DNA from: Rhytidiadelphus loreus
Lineage: Eukaryota > Streptophyta > Bryopsida > Hypnales > Hylocomiaceae
Reading direction: 5' to 3'
Assembly: GCA_947034895.1 (NCBI GenBank)
Contig: OX344763.1
Location: 20,243,001-20,307,000, forward strand
DNA: 64,000 bases
The translations under genes were made by a program, and so were the position numbers. Position 1 is the first letter of the stretch. Each line of letters opens with the position of its first letter. The notes under the pieces are model-generated. The model saw only the letters and a program-made list of their open reading frames with translations. It was not told the DNA's origin and searched no databases. Positions 49,881 to 63,317 of the stretch are shown here, one piece after another.

Positions 49881-50234
49881 GGGCTACTTTACACCTAAAG
49901 GTTGGGCCAATTTCCCTTGAGCTTGATTGCACAAAATCCAACGGATTTGATTTGTTGAAAAAAATAATATTTTATAAAAAATGTTTTTTTAATTGAAATC
50001 TGACATTGGTCCCTAGGCCAAAAATTGGCCTTCCATTTTTGGTGCATCCAATTCAGTGAACTTGGACCATGTTAGATCATGTCTTTTAGGATGAAAAAAC
50101 TTATTGCACCAAATTGGCTTGTCTTCTAGGTGTAAAGGGGTTAGGACTAATTTCAGGGTTTTATCCAATCACAAATGAAGATTCTTGGCCTTTGACATAG
50201 CAAATTGGCCCAACCCCTTGGTGTAAAGCAACTC
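49881..50234. mobile_element. 354-bp Harbinger-like MITE
   Basis: The left end GGGCTACTTTACACCTAAAG and the reverse complement of the right end, GAGTTGCTTTACACCAAGG, are inverted repeats extending into GGTTGGGCCAATTT on both sides. TAA flanks both ends (49878-49880 and 50235-50237). No coding capacity. The TTTACAC-type terminus links it to the element at 10461-11000. Confidence 0.75.
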
Positions 50235-50237
50235 TAA

Positions 50238-51446
50238 GTCCCCATACTTATTTTTGTTTTTTCCATCTCTTTTTATAGTCCGCATGTGCAATATTTGTAA
50301 TGTACATTGGTTTAAAGCATGGTCTTCAAGTTACAACTTTTAAACTAAAGATAAACTACAAATGAAAAACAAACATCTTTAACTCATTCTCATTTTAGAT
50401 GTCATAGATCGTCCACTTGCAAATCATGCAATGTAACATACATGTATTAAAGTTGACAATCCCAATTAATGAACATTTATGGGACTTTCTTATTGCTTCC
50501 TAATTTACATCTTGCCCTACTATTCACCTTTCATCACATTTTCATTTTATAAGTAGGGTCATTATACATACAATTTACCCTTTATTTCTTTTCACAAAGA
50601 AATGAACACAAAATGAACAATATTATTGATCCAAAAAACCATGAATGCTACCTTTTCCATTATCATCCTTGAAATTATCTCCTTGTGATTGGAGAGTGAA
50701 ACAGTGAAATTACATATATAAATACCCAATTTTTCATGTAAACAAACTTGGGATTACATCTTGAAGCTTTTTGGATTGTTGGAAATATTTTCCCGTGAGG
50801 TTATCTTTCCTACGTACTTCTATTGAGTAAATGGCTCTCCAATAAAAGTACAAAATGGTTGTAATACTCAAGATAAGGGGCAAATTTACGTTGAGGAGCC
50901 TGTAAGAAATCCTTATGTCAAATTTGGACTGATTTGCAAAATGGAAGTCCTGATTTAAGTTGTAATTCTGGACTAGGCCATGACCCAAATATACTTAGAT
51001 TTCCTTACAAGAATGAAGAACTTGAAGGAGGCAGAAAAGTATTCGAGCATTCCAAGTCCTTTCTGGCATGTTCAACCATGATGTGCAAGACTTGGATTCA
51101 CTAGTCTTAAGTCTGGTCAACCACTAGGAAAAAAATACCGCCAATTTACTAACTCTCAGCACGTTGTAACCCACCGTGAATACACTTATCAGTGCACTCT
51201 ATGCAGGCACCGGATGCTACTAAAATCACAGCTTCCTTTGCATTGTCCTCGAGCATCAGAAAATTGCACAATTTGCAGGATTTCAAACTCAGAAGCTTTA
51301 CTCTCTAAAACATTTGAGTAAGAAACATAGACCAAGTGTAAGATCTAGTCTAATGGAACAAGGACTGTGAAACTTCTTCCACTGGTCTAGAATCTCATTG
51401 TTTTACTCGAAAAAACAGAACACCTGATGGAAGTAGATTGCACCCG
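50238..51446. other. Intergenic DNA downstream of NOP2
   Basis: AT-rich; no gene or repeat boundary seen. The last ~300 bp before 51447 are likely NOP2 3' untranslated region. Confidence 0.45.
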
Positions 51447-54400
51447 TCACTTGCCTGTCTTCCGTTTCTTGCTGCTTGAACCCTCCTTCGTGGCTTTCTT
51501 CGCTTTCTTGATTTGTGATGATTCTTTTGTCTTTTTGGACTTCCCATTTGAGGCAGGTGATTTCTTGCCAGGGGAAACTACATCCATTGGAGTAGAAACA
51601 GCTTCTGCTGCAGCTACTGCTTCCGCTTTTCTTTTACCCTCACGCATGGCTTCCCGTTTCTCTTCCCTGTAGAGAGTAATGGAACTTGAATTCAGCAACA
51701 GCATTAAGAGGCTAATAGAAGAGAGGAACAACTACACAAGTAGAGTTACTGAAGAGTGACAGCTCAAATGTCAATACATGTGTGTGAAATCAGACGCCCT
51801 GCGAAGTAAAAAGAGCGATGCCGTGCCACAACGATTTCACTGCCAATCGAAATCAGCAAAATAGCATCAAAAACATTTTGCAAATCATACCTCTTCTGAG
51901 CAATTTCTTCTTTTGATGGAAGACTCTTTCTTTCCCTCCTGTTCAAAAATTTCCTCTTAACTTTTACGGGTTCACCATCCTTGGTTTTGCCGTTTGCTTC
52001 TGCCATGTCTGTGTCATCCTTTGTCTCGACGTCACTGCCAGCAGACATGCCACCGTCGGCAGTCCGATCTAAAGCAACATCCTCGACTTCCATTTCGTCT
52101 CCTGAGACATAAATTCCATACAATCATGAATGGAGGAATTCAAGAAATAGATGTAGAATAAAGTGACATTCTGATATGGTCATTGCAGATACAAGTCTAA
52201 AAATACTTCAAATTAATTTCTAGAGAAATGCGCACAACAAATGCATCACATGAAATGTACACATGATTGCATCACATGAAAAAGACTTGCAATCAAAGCC
52301 AAGTGAAACCTGAATATAGTTCACGTGATAATATCAGAACTTAGCAAAAAATTAGATTAAAGAGCTATCGATGTAGATGGTAAGGTAGATCTAATTTTAC
52401 TATGCAGGAGTTGAAGTGGAATCACAACCAGTGTTTCGCACACAGTGATCATCTTGGTTGAATGATACAAAATGCCGCAAGAAACTCATACGGATTAGAA
52501 AGTCCCAGAAACCAACTGCACTAAAGATTGGCAATTGCATTTACCTTCATCTCCATTGATTTTTTCTGCCTTTTCTGCATCCTCAGCATTTTCACCATCA
52601 TCTTTCTTGACCTTGTTACTCATCTTCTTCAGCTGTAAATGACCCAGAGTGACGAGTTAAAGCACTGGGGATGACCAAACTCAACAAGAAATGGTGTTCC
52701 ATTGTTTATGTGGAACTATAAATATTATAAGGTAGTATTGGTTGGCAGTTTGCATTGGGGACAGCAGTCAGCTGAGATTTCCAAATTTATCACAGTTCAC
52801 AAGGGTACAAAACTTATGAAGACATGTACAACAGAACCAATGCCAGACAGATCCTCTATTACAAGAAGCCCTATTTCTGAAATTAAGCAATGCACTACCA
52901 TCTGAGAATACAGTTTTAAGACATACAAGATACTCGAACTATTCATCAACAATTAGAAAGACGAGTGCAAATAGAAAATGGCAAGAACCAGGATGAAACC
53001 AACCTTAGCAACAAAAAACCCATCCATGTTGTGCACATGAGGATAAAATCGTCTAGTATTCTTCAGCGTGTGATGAAACCGACTTTCTCGAAATTTGGTG
53101 AAGCTGACACAAAGAATATAATGAAAACTGTTAAACCGATGTGCGAAAACTTCCGTAGAGCATCTAGTTACAATTATATCCAATATGATTATGGACATGG
53201 TTCAAAACATGGACAAAAAACAAAATGCCACATTAACCCTGTAGGACACGGAGGACAAAAAGTGTCCGATGAATGACAACGCTTCTGTGGAAACGAGGAA
53301 TGCATGTGTTCATCCGGTCAATCGATAATTGCAATGGTGATAGGCCCGACGTTTCAGGGTTAAATGATGCAACAATACTGCAAAGCAGAAACTTGAATGA
53401 TGTACCCAGGGACATCAGGATTGAAGGCACCATTATGAATCACAAAACGGTGTCGCAGCAAAGTAGAATTAGGTACTTACCCTTCACGCCCAAATTCTAA
53501 TCCTGTAGGAACGATCTTCACATCTCGCTTCCTCAGAGCGTAATCCACAACAGCCTCATTCTACATATCAACACCAGATGTAAATCTTAAGATCACACGC
53601 AATATGGAGCTCATCACCTGTAGCGTGTTCAATGTATCACTAAACTTTTAAAGCACACACAAATATAGTATTACCTCTGCTACCATGATCGAACATGTTG
53701 AATAAACAAGGTATCCTCCCGTCTTTGAATTAGCATCCACCATGTCTATAGCAGCTAATATGAGCTCCTGTGTGCATGACCACACGTTAGCATGAAAGAA
53801 TAAATGCCCAAAACTTGATGGTATACAATCTTACTATAAATATCTACATAGTTGATACACCAACCACTTTCATGAAATTTCAACGCATATAACATAAACA
53901 AGTATTTGTAGCCAATCCACCATTGCACAAATGCAATTGCGGCAGAGCGGGTAACATACTTTTTGCAGAAATGCACATCGCTGGATATCTTCTAAACTTT
54001 TAGTAACTTTCACGGACTCATCTTTTCCTACAACCTGCATTCCAACCAGGACGTTAATAAACTGCAAGAATGACACGTACTCCTTCACTCACTAATATCA
54101 CCACATTCTTAAGCCTAGAAGTACAGTAAACTAACATAAGACACCAACTTATGCCCTACAACATAACGCCACGCACCGTTTAATGATAATCTACTACGAT
54201 CACTTGCTTGAATTCATTGTTACTCTCAAAACAAATACTGAACTTACCCCGGTTCCACTGCACGGCGCATCAAGCAACACCCGGTCCACAGACCGTAGCC
54301 CCAACTTATGGGGTAGCTGGAGACAACATCAACAACAATAAACACAGACACAAAATGAACAATCAACTCGACAAATTATAGATGAATTATGAGAAATTTT

Positions 54401-57400
54401 CCAGAATACGACAAGCCGCTGATGGAATGTGGCATATCAGGTTCATGGAAGACAAACAAATAGTATCGGCCTGAAACGGAACAGTGACACTCACCTGGCG
54501 ACCATCATAATTGCAGATAATAGTGTTAGTAACTCCCATTCGGTGAAGGTTAGCAGAAAGAGACTTTATACGTGGCTCTTTCAATTCGTTTGCATAGATG
54601 ACACCTGAATAATCAGAAGCAATATGCAAATCAGGGATAAACACTAACGACCAGTGCATCCACCAGGCATCTCGGAATTGATTGATTACCATACAAATAA
54701 AGTGAACACCCAATAAACAGTCACTGTAGAGCATGCAGATTTTTAATATCTCGAAAAAGTATGGAAACTCACGCGCAATCAGAGAAGAATATAACTCTCA
54801 GAGTGAGATAGACAGACCACAGTCACATGTACACAAAATAATACGTATTCTAGATAATTCTAAGTATGAAAAGATGCTATAGCTAGGGCCGACATTAGAG
54901 CCCGATCCATCAGCATGCAGAAGGTAGGAAGGGAACATCAGTGTAACTATGACATAAAATCCATCATAAACCGAGAGCAATTGTAGACCAAATGTTCTCG
55001 CTCTAGATAATTTGCTTCATCATATGTTGCCCTTCCCTCCATGCCGCAGAAGAATTCTCTCATTAAGTTGCTTAACTCCACAAAATTACAAGTAACTCCT
55101 AAGAGACCCAAAGCCAGGATAAAGCCACGAACTTCATTCAACACAGGACACGCACAGTCGACATGCAGCTGACCTTGCTCTAGTAAGCAACCACCGACTC
55201 CTATGAATACATAAGAACAGTAGTTGCAAGTTCTACAAAACAACTGCGTAATTGAAAGGCATATGATAGAATGCATACCTGTATTTTTCATGAGGGCAGC
55301 TATATAGGTAGTTTTACCTCCTGGCGCAGCTCTGAATTCAAGAGAATCAAGAGTCGTCTCAGATATGCAAACGATCACATTGAGGTATACATTTTGGTTA
55401 CAGAATACGGCCACATTGAATCATCCAAATGAACAACAGGGATCTGCGATGCTTACGCCACGTCAACAATTCGTTCCTTCTCTTGAGGAGCCAAAGCCAT
55501 CACTGGCAGAAAAGATGATCCACTTTGAAGCTGCAAGTCCAAAATAGTACTGTGTAAACGATGCAGCACCACAATCACACGAAGGTGCAGCCCCAAGTCT
55601 CGCAAACGAACCATAGAAAGGCCCCCCCTATACATCTAAATGAGATTTATTACTTCCTAGCTCATTCACAATGAAGCTGCGTTCAAATGTGCGAAAATGC
55701 CAATTCACTAAAGCTTGTTGAAAGTGACACTTCGCCAGAACATCCTACCATGTAGTGGCCAGCCATATATTCCGGAGTTGCACCAACAGGCACTTGAGAA
55801 TCATACACGACCAGGCCAACCTGCCGGCACAGACAAAATGATTCAACCTATGAGTGTATTCCAAACGACAAGGCTTAACAGACAAAATTAAAATGTTCAG
55901 TCAGAAACTCGTTCAGATTGTGGCCAACACAAGAAGCTTGCCCATCATTTCAACGACGAGAAATAGTAGTACGCATCAAATTGGAATATAAAGAAAGTGG
56001 ATTAAACAAATATCATCAGAACATGGAAGACATTAAAGTGTTCACAGAATTTCAGAATTACAAGACACTTACTTTGGTCCACTTTCCAAGTGGATCTAGG
56101 TTGACACCTCTGTTGATCAGAACTTGGGCCAGGTCCCGTCTACGACTCTGTAGCAAAGAGCAAAAGGATCAGAGAAACACCGAAAAAGGCATCGTCAACG
56201 TTTTTCCCCCCGACAGACTCCGTACTGCCAATTTAGTTCGTGAATAGTAACAATTTAGCAGCAGTAAGATCGACGAAATTAAAGAACAAAACCAAACTTA
56301 CTTTGGTCCACATTAGATATCTAAAACATACGGAATGTCAAGTAATTGATATGCGTACCTTTAGGGTATTAGTTCTCAAGGATATTGGACGAGGCTTTTC
56401 ATTAGCTTCTAGGAATTCCAGCACTTCAGCGGGAGGAAACATCTGCACATGGTCCCACAAGACTGTAAAACATCTGTGCCTCATTCAAGAAGACTGCCTC
56501 CCACAATAACAGTTTCTAAACGGGTTGCCAGAGCTTGCAGAGATGCAAAATAAGAAGAAAAGAGATTGTACTTGTAAGAATGTGCTGATCAGGAAGTCAT
56601 TGTATCCATAATACAAGGACAGGTCGGATGAAAGCTGCTTCACATAGTCAGTCCGCACAGCTCCTGCGGGCCTCAAAGCCTTGAAGCTAGACAGCACACG
56701 AACAACTGCCAAGAAGAGACAACATGCAGTCAGTTTTGAAATGCTGGTGAGGTAATCAGAACGCAAGTAAAAGGTTGAAAAAAATAATAAAAACACAAAT
56801 ATGGCCCCGTGTACTCACTATCTTTGATTCGACGCAAAATGTTTGGGAGGTCTGGTGGGCCTTTAGCTTCTTGCTGAAGCTCCTGGAGAAGATAAGTGAT
56901 ATGCAGTATAGTTAAGGTCGACATAATGTAAGGGAGAGGATTCGTTCACCATATAGGTGAACTTTAAGCCTCTACCTACAATAATATAGAAACTTGCCCC
57001 ATCTAAAACTTTGCATATTTATTTTGTGTTAAGCTACAAAACAATCACAAAAAAAAAAAGTCAATAGATTAAGTATTTTCACACTTAGCACAATTGGAAG
57101 CTCACCTGTATGGCCAAAGGAGCCTCTAATATACTGTATGGTTAATGGAGTCTCTACCTTACTCCCAAACAGAGGCTCAGACCTCACAAGAATGGGACTA
57201 CATCAGCTATAGCCTAGATTGCACTGCCTTCTGAAACAAATTTCGAAGGCATTGACAACGACACACTTGCAAATTGTAGAAAGATCGTAATACCTCTGCA
57301 GTAGGTAATCGAAAATCATCGGAATCACCCTGAATATTAAGCTGCAATTCCTCCTCTCTAGCTTCTTCAGCCTCCCGCTGCTTCGCAGCATCTAAAAACC

Positions 57401-58087
57401 GTGATTTCTTCTCCACGTCCATTTCATCTTCACTGTCCTCATCACTCTCATCTTCCTCATCACTGCCATCATCCTCCTCCATTTCAATTTCACCGTCTCC
57501 CTCCTCGTCTTCGTCTTCCTCTCCCTCCTCATCGTCCTCGTCCTCCTCGTCGCTTTCAATCAACTTCGCCTTCAACCACTTCTTATTGTCGTCGGTGAAC
57601 CCCTTGTTCTTGCTCGTCACTTTTTTCTCCAAGAATTCATCACTCTCATCCTTCTTGGCCTTACGCTGAATGGCATTATCCAATGACAGGGTTTAGGGTT
57701 TAAGGATTGCCATGTGCAGGGCGAATGAAAGCACACTACATAAGAACTTACCTAAATTGCGGGACTATCTTGTTCAAAAATTCAGAAACTACAGCGAAAC
57801 CCGAAAATCACAACTAATCCAGGAGCACATTATAATGTCTGAAATTATTTCCAAAGTCAAGCGAACCGTTGATCGTCAACAGATTTGGAGGTGGTCACGA
57901 AAACGTAGAAAGGAAACTCAGAAAACTCAGAGCTCTCTTGAAAGACCAAAAAGCAAAAGCAAACCCTAATTTCAGCACGAAAATTGATGCCACACAAACT
58001 GATGAGATTTTTGCACTGTGCGCAGTCCTGTACCACTGGGAAGTTGGACGACTTCGGCTTCCGCTTCTCCAGTTTCATGTTCACCAT
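51447..58087 (-). CDS. NOP2: rRNA (cytosine-C5)-methyltransferase NOP2
   Basis: Eighteen exons in transcript order: 58034-58087, 57294-57665, 56819-56882, 56572-56705, 56359-56442, 56073-56147, 55749-55820, 55457-55530, 55279-55331, 54495-54604, 54248-54316, 53960-54034, 53675-53767, 53481-53560, 53004-53103, 52545-52632, 51891-52101 and 51447-51666. They join in frame to 675 residues. NOP2 is a nucleolar enzyme that methylates a cytosine in large-subunit rRNA and is needed for 60S assembly. An acidic D/E-rich segment (about 46-95) precedes the conserved [10 protein letters not shown] and [12 protein letters not shown]. The SAM-binding loop is [10 protein letters not shown] (from residue 310). 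Motif IV is DAPCSGTG with C383 and motif VI YSTCS with C437, the release and catalytic cysteines of RsmB-type enzymes. [16 protein letters not shown] follows, then a basic K-rich tail. Exon 1 holds only 18 codons, and its donor GTG|GTACAG is weak, making the first residues the least certain part. Confidence 0.96.
53237..53359. mobile_element. 123-bp miniature TTAA element in a NOP2 intron
   Basis: The left end CCCTGTAGGACACGG and right end CCGACGTTTCAGGG are inverted in their terminal CCCTG, with TTAA on both sides (53233-53236 and 53360-53363). The CGACGTTTCAGGG terminus matches the ends of the larger copies at 37516-38097 and 47108-47676. It lies within the intron between NOP2 exons 14 and 15 and does not touch splice sites. 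Confidence 0.6.
57688..57701. promoter_or_regulatory. Double telo-box in NOP2 intron 1
   Basis: AGGGTTTAGGGTTT on the plus strand (AAACCCTAAACCCT on the coding strand) lies in the first intron, about 20 bp before the exon 2 acceptor. Telo-boxes near the start of ribosome-biogenesis genes are common in plants. The position inside an intron could also mean that transcription starts downstream of exon 1, but no in-frame ATG precedes [11 protein letters not shown] in that case. Confidence 0.5.
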
Positions 58088-58220
58088 GTTGCTTGCTGCA
58101 TGCGAGCGAAACGAGACCACCTGGTTGGGTTGGTGCACAGAGCAGCGAAGTCGAAGGAGCCAAAATAACAGGGTGGCGACTAAACCTCTCGTGCACTCCC
58201 CACACTAGCCGATTTGGGGT

Positions 58221-58229
58221 TTAGGGTTT
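58221..58229. promoter_or_regulatory. Telo-box upstream of NOP2
   Basis: TTAGGGTTT on the plus strand (AAACCCTAA on the coding strand) is about 135 bp upstream of the NOP2 start codon, in a position typical of plant ribosome-biogenesis promoters. Function is inferred. Confidence 0.55.
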
Positions 58230-60129
58230 CATTCTTAACGGGCCGGGGCTGGGGATCTCGGAGGGTTTAAGATGAACCCGTGCCGGGAACCGTCGTTTGG
58301 GATCGTGGCCGTGGGTTCATTCGACGGTCAGATGTTGGACCCATTGGGAACTTTAGGTGACGATTCACTTCTACAGTACTGGAGTTGTAGGGTCGTTGAA
58401 TTTGATTCGCCGGGGTGGTGACCGTGGAAATCATATTGTGTGGCATCATCTACTTTTAAAAATATATATATATATTCATTGGAAGTCAAACTATTATGTA
58501 AGATCTTTCTTTTTTACACAAAATTTCAAAGATGAACAATTGCATTTTTGTTTTTCATAGAAAGATTCTTTGTCATCAATTAGAGAGAAAACATTCTTAG
58601 TATTGTTTAAGGATTAAAGGATGATGAGGCTGAAAAGTGGTTGATGGATGATTTGATTGTTCATTGTAGAAACAAAGAATGCACCTATGGGTTCAATAAT
58701 CCAAGCATTTTGGTGATAGCCTTGATTATGGGGGGCGACATCGTTCATAGGTCAACTTTATAGTGTCACCGTCAACCCTTGTGTGTGTGTCTATGGAAAG
58801 GTGTACCAAGGTGACAAGTTTTTTTCTTGAAGTAGGAGACTCTAAAATAGACCCCTTTCTAATTCCAACATTTTTGTTTCGGACTTGAATGGCCACCCAC
58901 CTTCATCCAAAAATGCCGCAAATTTTTAAGAGCATCCTATGGGAGTTGAAGAGTTCATTTAGGCAAAGAATGAGAATTGAGCATTTTGTGCTTCTAGGGA
59001 GTCTAGGGGTATGAATAGATAGTTACCCTACGCTCTCAACTTTGAAAATCCATAGAATATTGTGTAAGTATCAATAAGTTACAAAATAAGTTGGGTTGTT
59101 TTTACCTGAAGAGGCTACTATTCTTTCAAAAAAATCATCATTTGGACCACACATCTAGCAATGGCACCCAAACAATCCAACCAAGACAAGCATTACAAAA
59201 ATCTGAACCATGAACAAAAAATTTTAATTTTTGGATGAGGTGCAATTATAGGGAAATAAGAAATAAAATTAATATTTTTTAATATTTTTTAGGATTTTTT
59301 TTTTAAATTAAAAAAAATTGAAATCACCAATCTAATGTAGCACTTGGACAAGCATTTACAATCTCATTTTTTTGATCCTATAGTTTAAATTGTACACATA
59401 GATGTATACAAGGATTGTGTGGAATACAATACAAATTTTATAGAATTTGTATTAGTGGTTATAAAGTTATGTTCAATTTAGTCTTTGTGATCTCAACACA
59501 TGCATGTTGAATAACAATTCAAACTTTTTATGTTTGAGTTTTTCTTTCTTGAATTTTTTTCATGAATTTTCAACTAAATTTCAAAGCAAGCCATAAACTT
59601 GCAAAATTGTAAGACAATTACATTGATTTTTCTAAAAAAATTCAAAGGTGACCTATACATGTGCAAAGTATTGTAAAAAAACTTTTTTTCAAAGTTTCAA
59701 AGTAATTTTGTTACTATCATTGAGTTTTTGCACTTTAAAATTTTAACACAAAATACTTTAATGAGTTATCTATATGATATTATGGTTGGATTTTAAAAAC
59801 TAATCAAATTTGAATATTTATTGAAGTGCTTGGTTTAAGATCAAAAACACATTTTACTTCATAATTTTATAGCAACCTAGTCAAATTGGGCACAAATCAT
59901 TGCTCTAGATTATACCATGGCTTGCCTCCAAAATGTAGAAGCCCAATATAGACTTTCAACTCATTTAGGGATTAATAAAATAATTATACCCTTCAATGTT
60001 CAAATCAATGATTTTCGAATTTGAACAATTTAATTGATCCTATGTTTTATTTGAGTATTGAAATGTGCTTCGGAGTTAATGGAAGTATACACCAATGTAT
60101 TTTTGGTGGGCAAAATAGTACTTCATCTA
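58230..60129. other. NOP2 upstream region and AT-rich intergenic DNA
   Basis: The first ~250 bp are GC-richer and probably promoter-proximal. The rest is AT-rich, with a TA run at about 58463-58477 and a solitary TTAA-type right end (CATTTAGGGA followed by TTAA) near 59963-59976. No gene is seen. Confidence 0.5.
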
Positions 60130-60304
60130 CACTAGTAGAAACCCATGTTTTTCTAAATAGATTTTTCTAGACATCCACAAGTTTTTCATGCTAACAGTGA
60201 CATCAAATAAAACATCTCAATGTTTTATTTGACAAAACTATTAACATGAAAACATGTGGATGTCTAGAAAAATCCGTCAAAAAAAACATGGGTTCCTACT
60301 AGTG
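60130..60304. mobile_element. 175-bp fold-back CACTA MITE
   Basis: The ends CACTAGTAGAAACCCATGTT and AACATGGGTTCCTACTAGTG are inverted copies. The arms continue inward through TAGACATCCACA and TGTGGATGTCTA to an AATAAAACAT/ATGTTTTATT centre. CTA flanks both ends (60127-60129, 60305-60307). It shares the CACTA terminus and fold-back design of 3385-3616 but has a different internal sequence, so it is a separate family. Confidence 0.88.
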
Positions 60305-62905
60305 CTAACATGTTCAAACCTATCTAGGTAGATCCCTCTGAGTTTTATCAAAAGTAATGGAGGCCTTACCATTCCCCCTTAAACACTTTGGTATATACTT
60401 GCAAATTTCCAAACATTCATTTTATTTTATAGTGCATACATACCCTTTAACCCCTAGAGAATCAAATGTTTGATTGAATATCAAATAACAAATGAACACA
60501 AACATATCTTGAATATTTAAAATTTTTGTTTTTTCATCCATCTAAATATTTGTAGGTTCTAGTGTTAGTTCTCTAACATTTGTATAGTACAAGTTTTCAA
60601 AACTTTCCCTTTGCAAATCTTCTAAACTTCAAGTATTATAAACATGTCTACCCTCAAAAACAAACTTTTCTAGTTTAAAAAATGATCATTCTAAATGACT
60701 TGAATAAATAAATACATAAATAAGTCTAAAAAATCAATAAAATTAGAACTCAAAATTTTGGATTCAAAAATCAAATAATAAGAAAATTACACATATTCAG
60801 TATTTGGTCCATTTTGGAAAGGATTTTCAATTTTTGGTTCCAAAGTTTGTAGAATTTTCTGTTTAGTGTAGCAATTGATCTAATTGGTGTCTTAATTCTA
60901 ATATGAACCCAAAATGGTTGCAAAGTACTGGAGCTTTTTATAAGTGATTTTAAATCTTTCTAAACTTGCTACAAAAATTTTAAACATTTATTTCTTTAAT
61001 ATCCACCCATTGTATCTTGCTCTAGACTAGTATGAGAATGAGTGGAAGAAATTTTAGAAACTTTGACTATACAAATCACAAGGTATAAGCGCTTAAAGTG
61101 AAGAAAATAAGTTTTTTTCAAAGAATTTGTTAAGATTGCCCGCAAAACAAGAAGCTTCGTAACTTCACATTATTTATTCAAATTGAATGAATCAAATCTT
61201 TCTACGTAGACAAGAATATATCTATAAGAAATTTTAAAGTTTAAGACTATTTCAAATTTTTGTGGATTTTTCTTTGCCAATCCTCACTTACTTTGGACTT
61301 ATTGTGGCAAAGAATTTGCTCTTGGATAGTGATTGAAATAAAAATTATATTCCCATGAAGCGAATCAGTTTTTCTATCTTGAAAAAAAGTTTCAATAAAT
61401 CTTGTCAAAAATTGATATTATAGGTACCTACCCAAACCTTCAAAAGTCTTTGGAAGTGACTCTTTTAACTTTAGAGGTTGATTGAATGTTTTTAAATCTT
61501 TCAATCTTGTACAGACTTATACTTAGGGATATAAAAACTAACATGCAAAACTCATAAATTATACAATTGCTTGTCACCACTTGTAGCTTCCACTATTTCT
61601 AACAAAGTACAATCCTTGTCACATGGACAGATCTAAAGTAGCTTGCCCAAATATGAAACCAAAATCCATGGGCACTAGGTGAAAGCCTCTTGCAAGGTCA
61701 ATCTTAGCCAATTTTTTAAAATTTTAAGCTCAACCAATTTTTTTATTGCAAATTTTCTCCAAAATCTTACTTGATTTCGGCACCGGCTCTTTTACTTAAT
61801 ACCACAAAAAATGTTTGAAAAAATGAATGAAATTGCCAAAATTCTCCTAAAAAAATGCCAAACTCCCATTCCAAACATCTAGGAAAAGCCCCATACTAGG
61901 CTATTTGTATTGGAAAAATTGCTTGCTTCAAGGAGTTGATTGTACAAAATGAGAATAACATGTCTCTGGAACGGGTAGAATCTATGTCTTTGTTACTCAT
62001 TGTCATCAATTTACTTTGAGTTAGCCTCACATTAACACAACTTCATTCATTTTAGCAATAGAAGTATGCAATTGGTATTGAGATCATTATGCATTGGATT
62101 GGGCACAAGTGCACTTGGCTATGGGTTGGTAGAAACCTTGCAAGGACTATTTTTTTGATGTTGACAAACATGTCTATGGGCTTTCATGGGAAAATTAAGG
62201 CGACAACCTTCTATAAATTTAAAGAAAATCATGTGATGTCCTGAAAAATTATTTTTTCAATTGTAATGTTGTTTCCTATTGCTTGTCTACCACTAAAATT
62301 TATTCCCTTATTTTTCGGGTAGCAATATCATACTATAGTAGCCATTCTGCTCGTAATGGGGATCATTTACCTTACCACCAAAAGAAACAAAAAGAATTGC
62401 CTGGTCTAGTATCCTGCACCAAAGAACAGTAGTTGCAGACAAATGGAAAGTTGTTGTGAGGTAGCCAACCTATACCTGATCACCCTTCCATTCCTGACCT
62501 ATAGACTGTTTTGTTCCCAATCATAGACTGTTATAATTCGCACAGTTCGAGAAGCAATCCTGGCAGATTATGATTGGTTGCAAGGCTGTGAATATTGCAA
62601 TTGCCCTTAGTCAATTTTGCAATCAGCCTATATCACCATTGTAGGTTGAAGGAAATCTTTCACTAAAAAATTCATAGAAATTATGTTTTTTGTAATAAAA
62701 TTTTGGAAAAATATGCAATCCTTCCAAATTCTATTTCTGGACATGAGAAAAATTTGGCACTCAGAAAACTTGCACTCCAAATATGCGTAATTGGTTAACC
62801 CCAGACTGCCCAAGGACTGTTTTGGGTAAAAAACATCCTAGCTTTTGAAGTGCTATAAATCTAAACATGACTAAGTAATAAACATCTTAACCGTACAATC
62901 ATGTA
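60305..62905. other. AT-rich intergenic DNA with a diverged TTAA-type relic
   Basis: About 61060-61490 is a diverged relative of 6595-7018 (shared AAAAATTATATTC, GTTAAGATTGCC and TTTTTGTGGATTTTT-like words) and ends near GACTTTAGAGGTTGAT-like sequence. A TTAA-CCCCTAGAGAATC end lies at 60447-60463. No gene is seen. Confidence 0.45.
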
Positions 62906-63315
62906 AGGTAGTGTGCTCATAAACCGTCACTTTAAGGGCTGATTTGCCTTTTTGACAGGGGTCCAAGGACAAAATGATTTTTAGATCATTTTTCAGAGAA
63001 AGAAAAATAGATGCAGAACCCAACACAAGTAGTTTCATATTTTTCCAAACATTTTTGAATTACTTATAAATTTTCAAAGATCCGGGTCATAGGCACCTAT
63101 TTGTGACCATAGGTGTCCCAAAATCTGTCCCCTTGTGACTTATAAAGAAATGTGCAGAAATCACAGCCAATGATTGGCTCTTACAATAAAAAAAACAATT
63201 ATTTTTGAATTCATTAACAGAGCAAACATGGCCATTCAAGGATCACCTTGCATCCATTCTATAGCTACCTACATGGCGATTTGAAGAAGAGGGGCGGTTT
63301 ATGAGCACACTACCT
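62906..63315. mobile_element. 410-bp TA-flanked inverted-repeat element
   Basis: AGGTAGTGTGCTCATAAACC at the left end is exactly complemented by GGTTTATGAGCACACTACCT at the right. TA flanks both sides (62904-62905, 63316-63317), the mariner/Stowaway pattern. There is no open frame, so it is non-autonomous. Confidence 0.8.
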
Positions 63316-63317
63316 TA

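Noticed and set aside
57401..57598. His/Pro-rich plus-strand frame
   Set aside because: Complement of the acidic D/E codon tract of NOP2 exon 2, not a gene.
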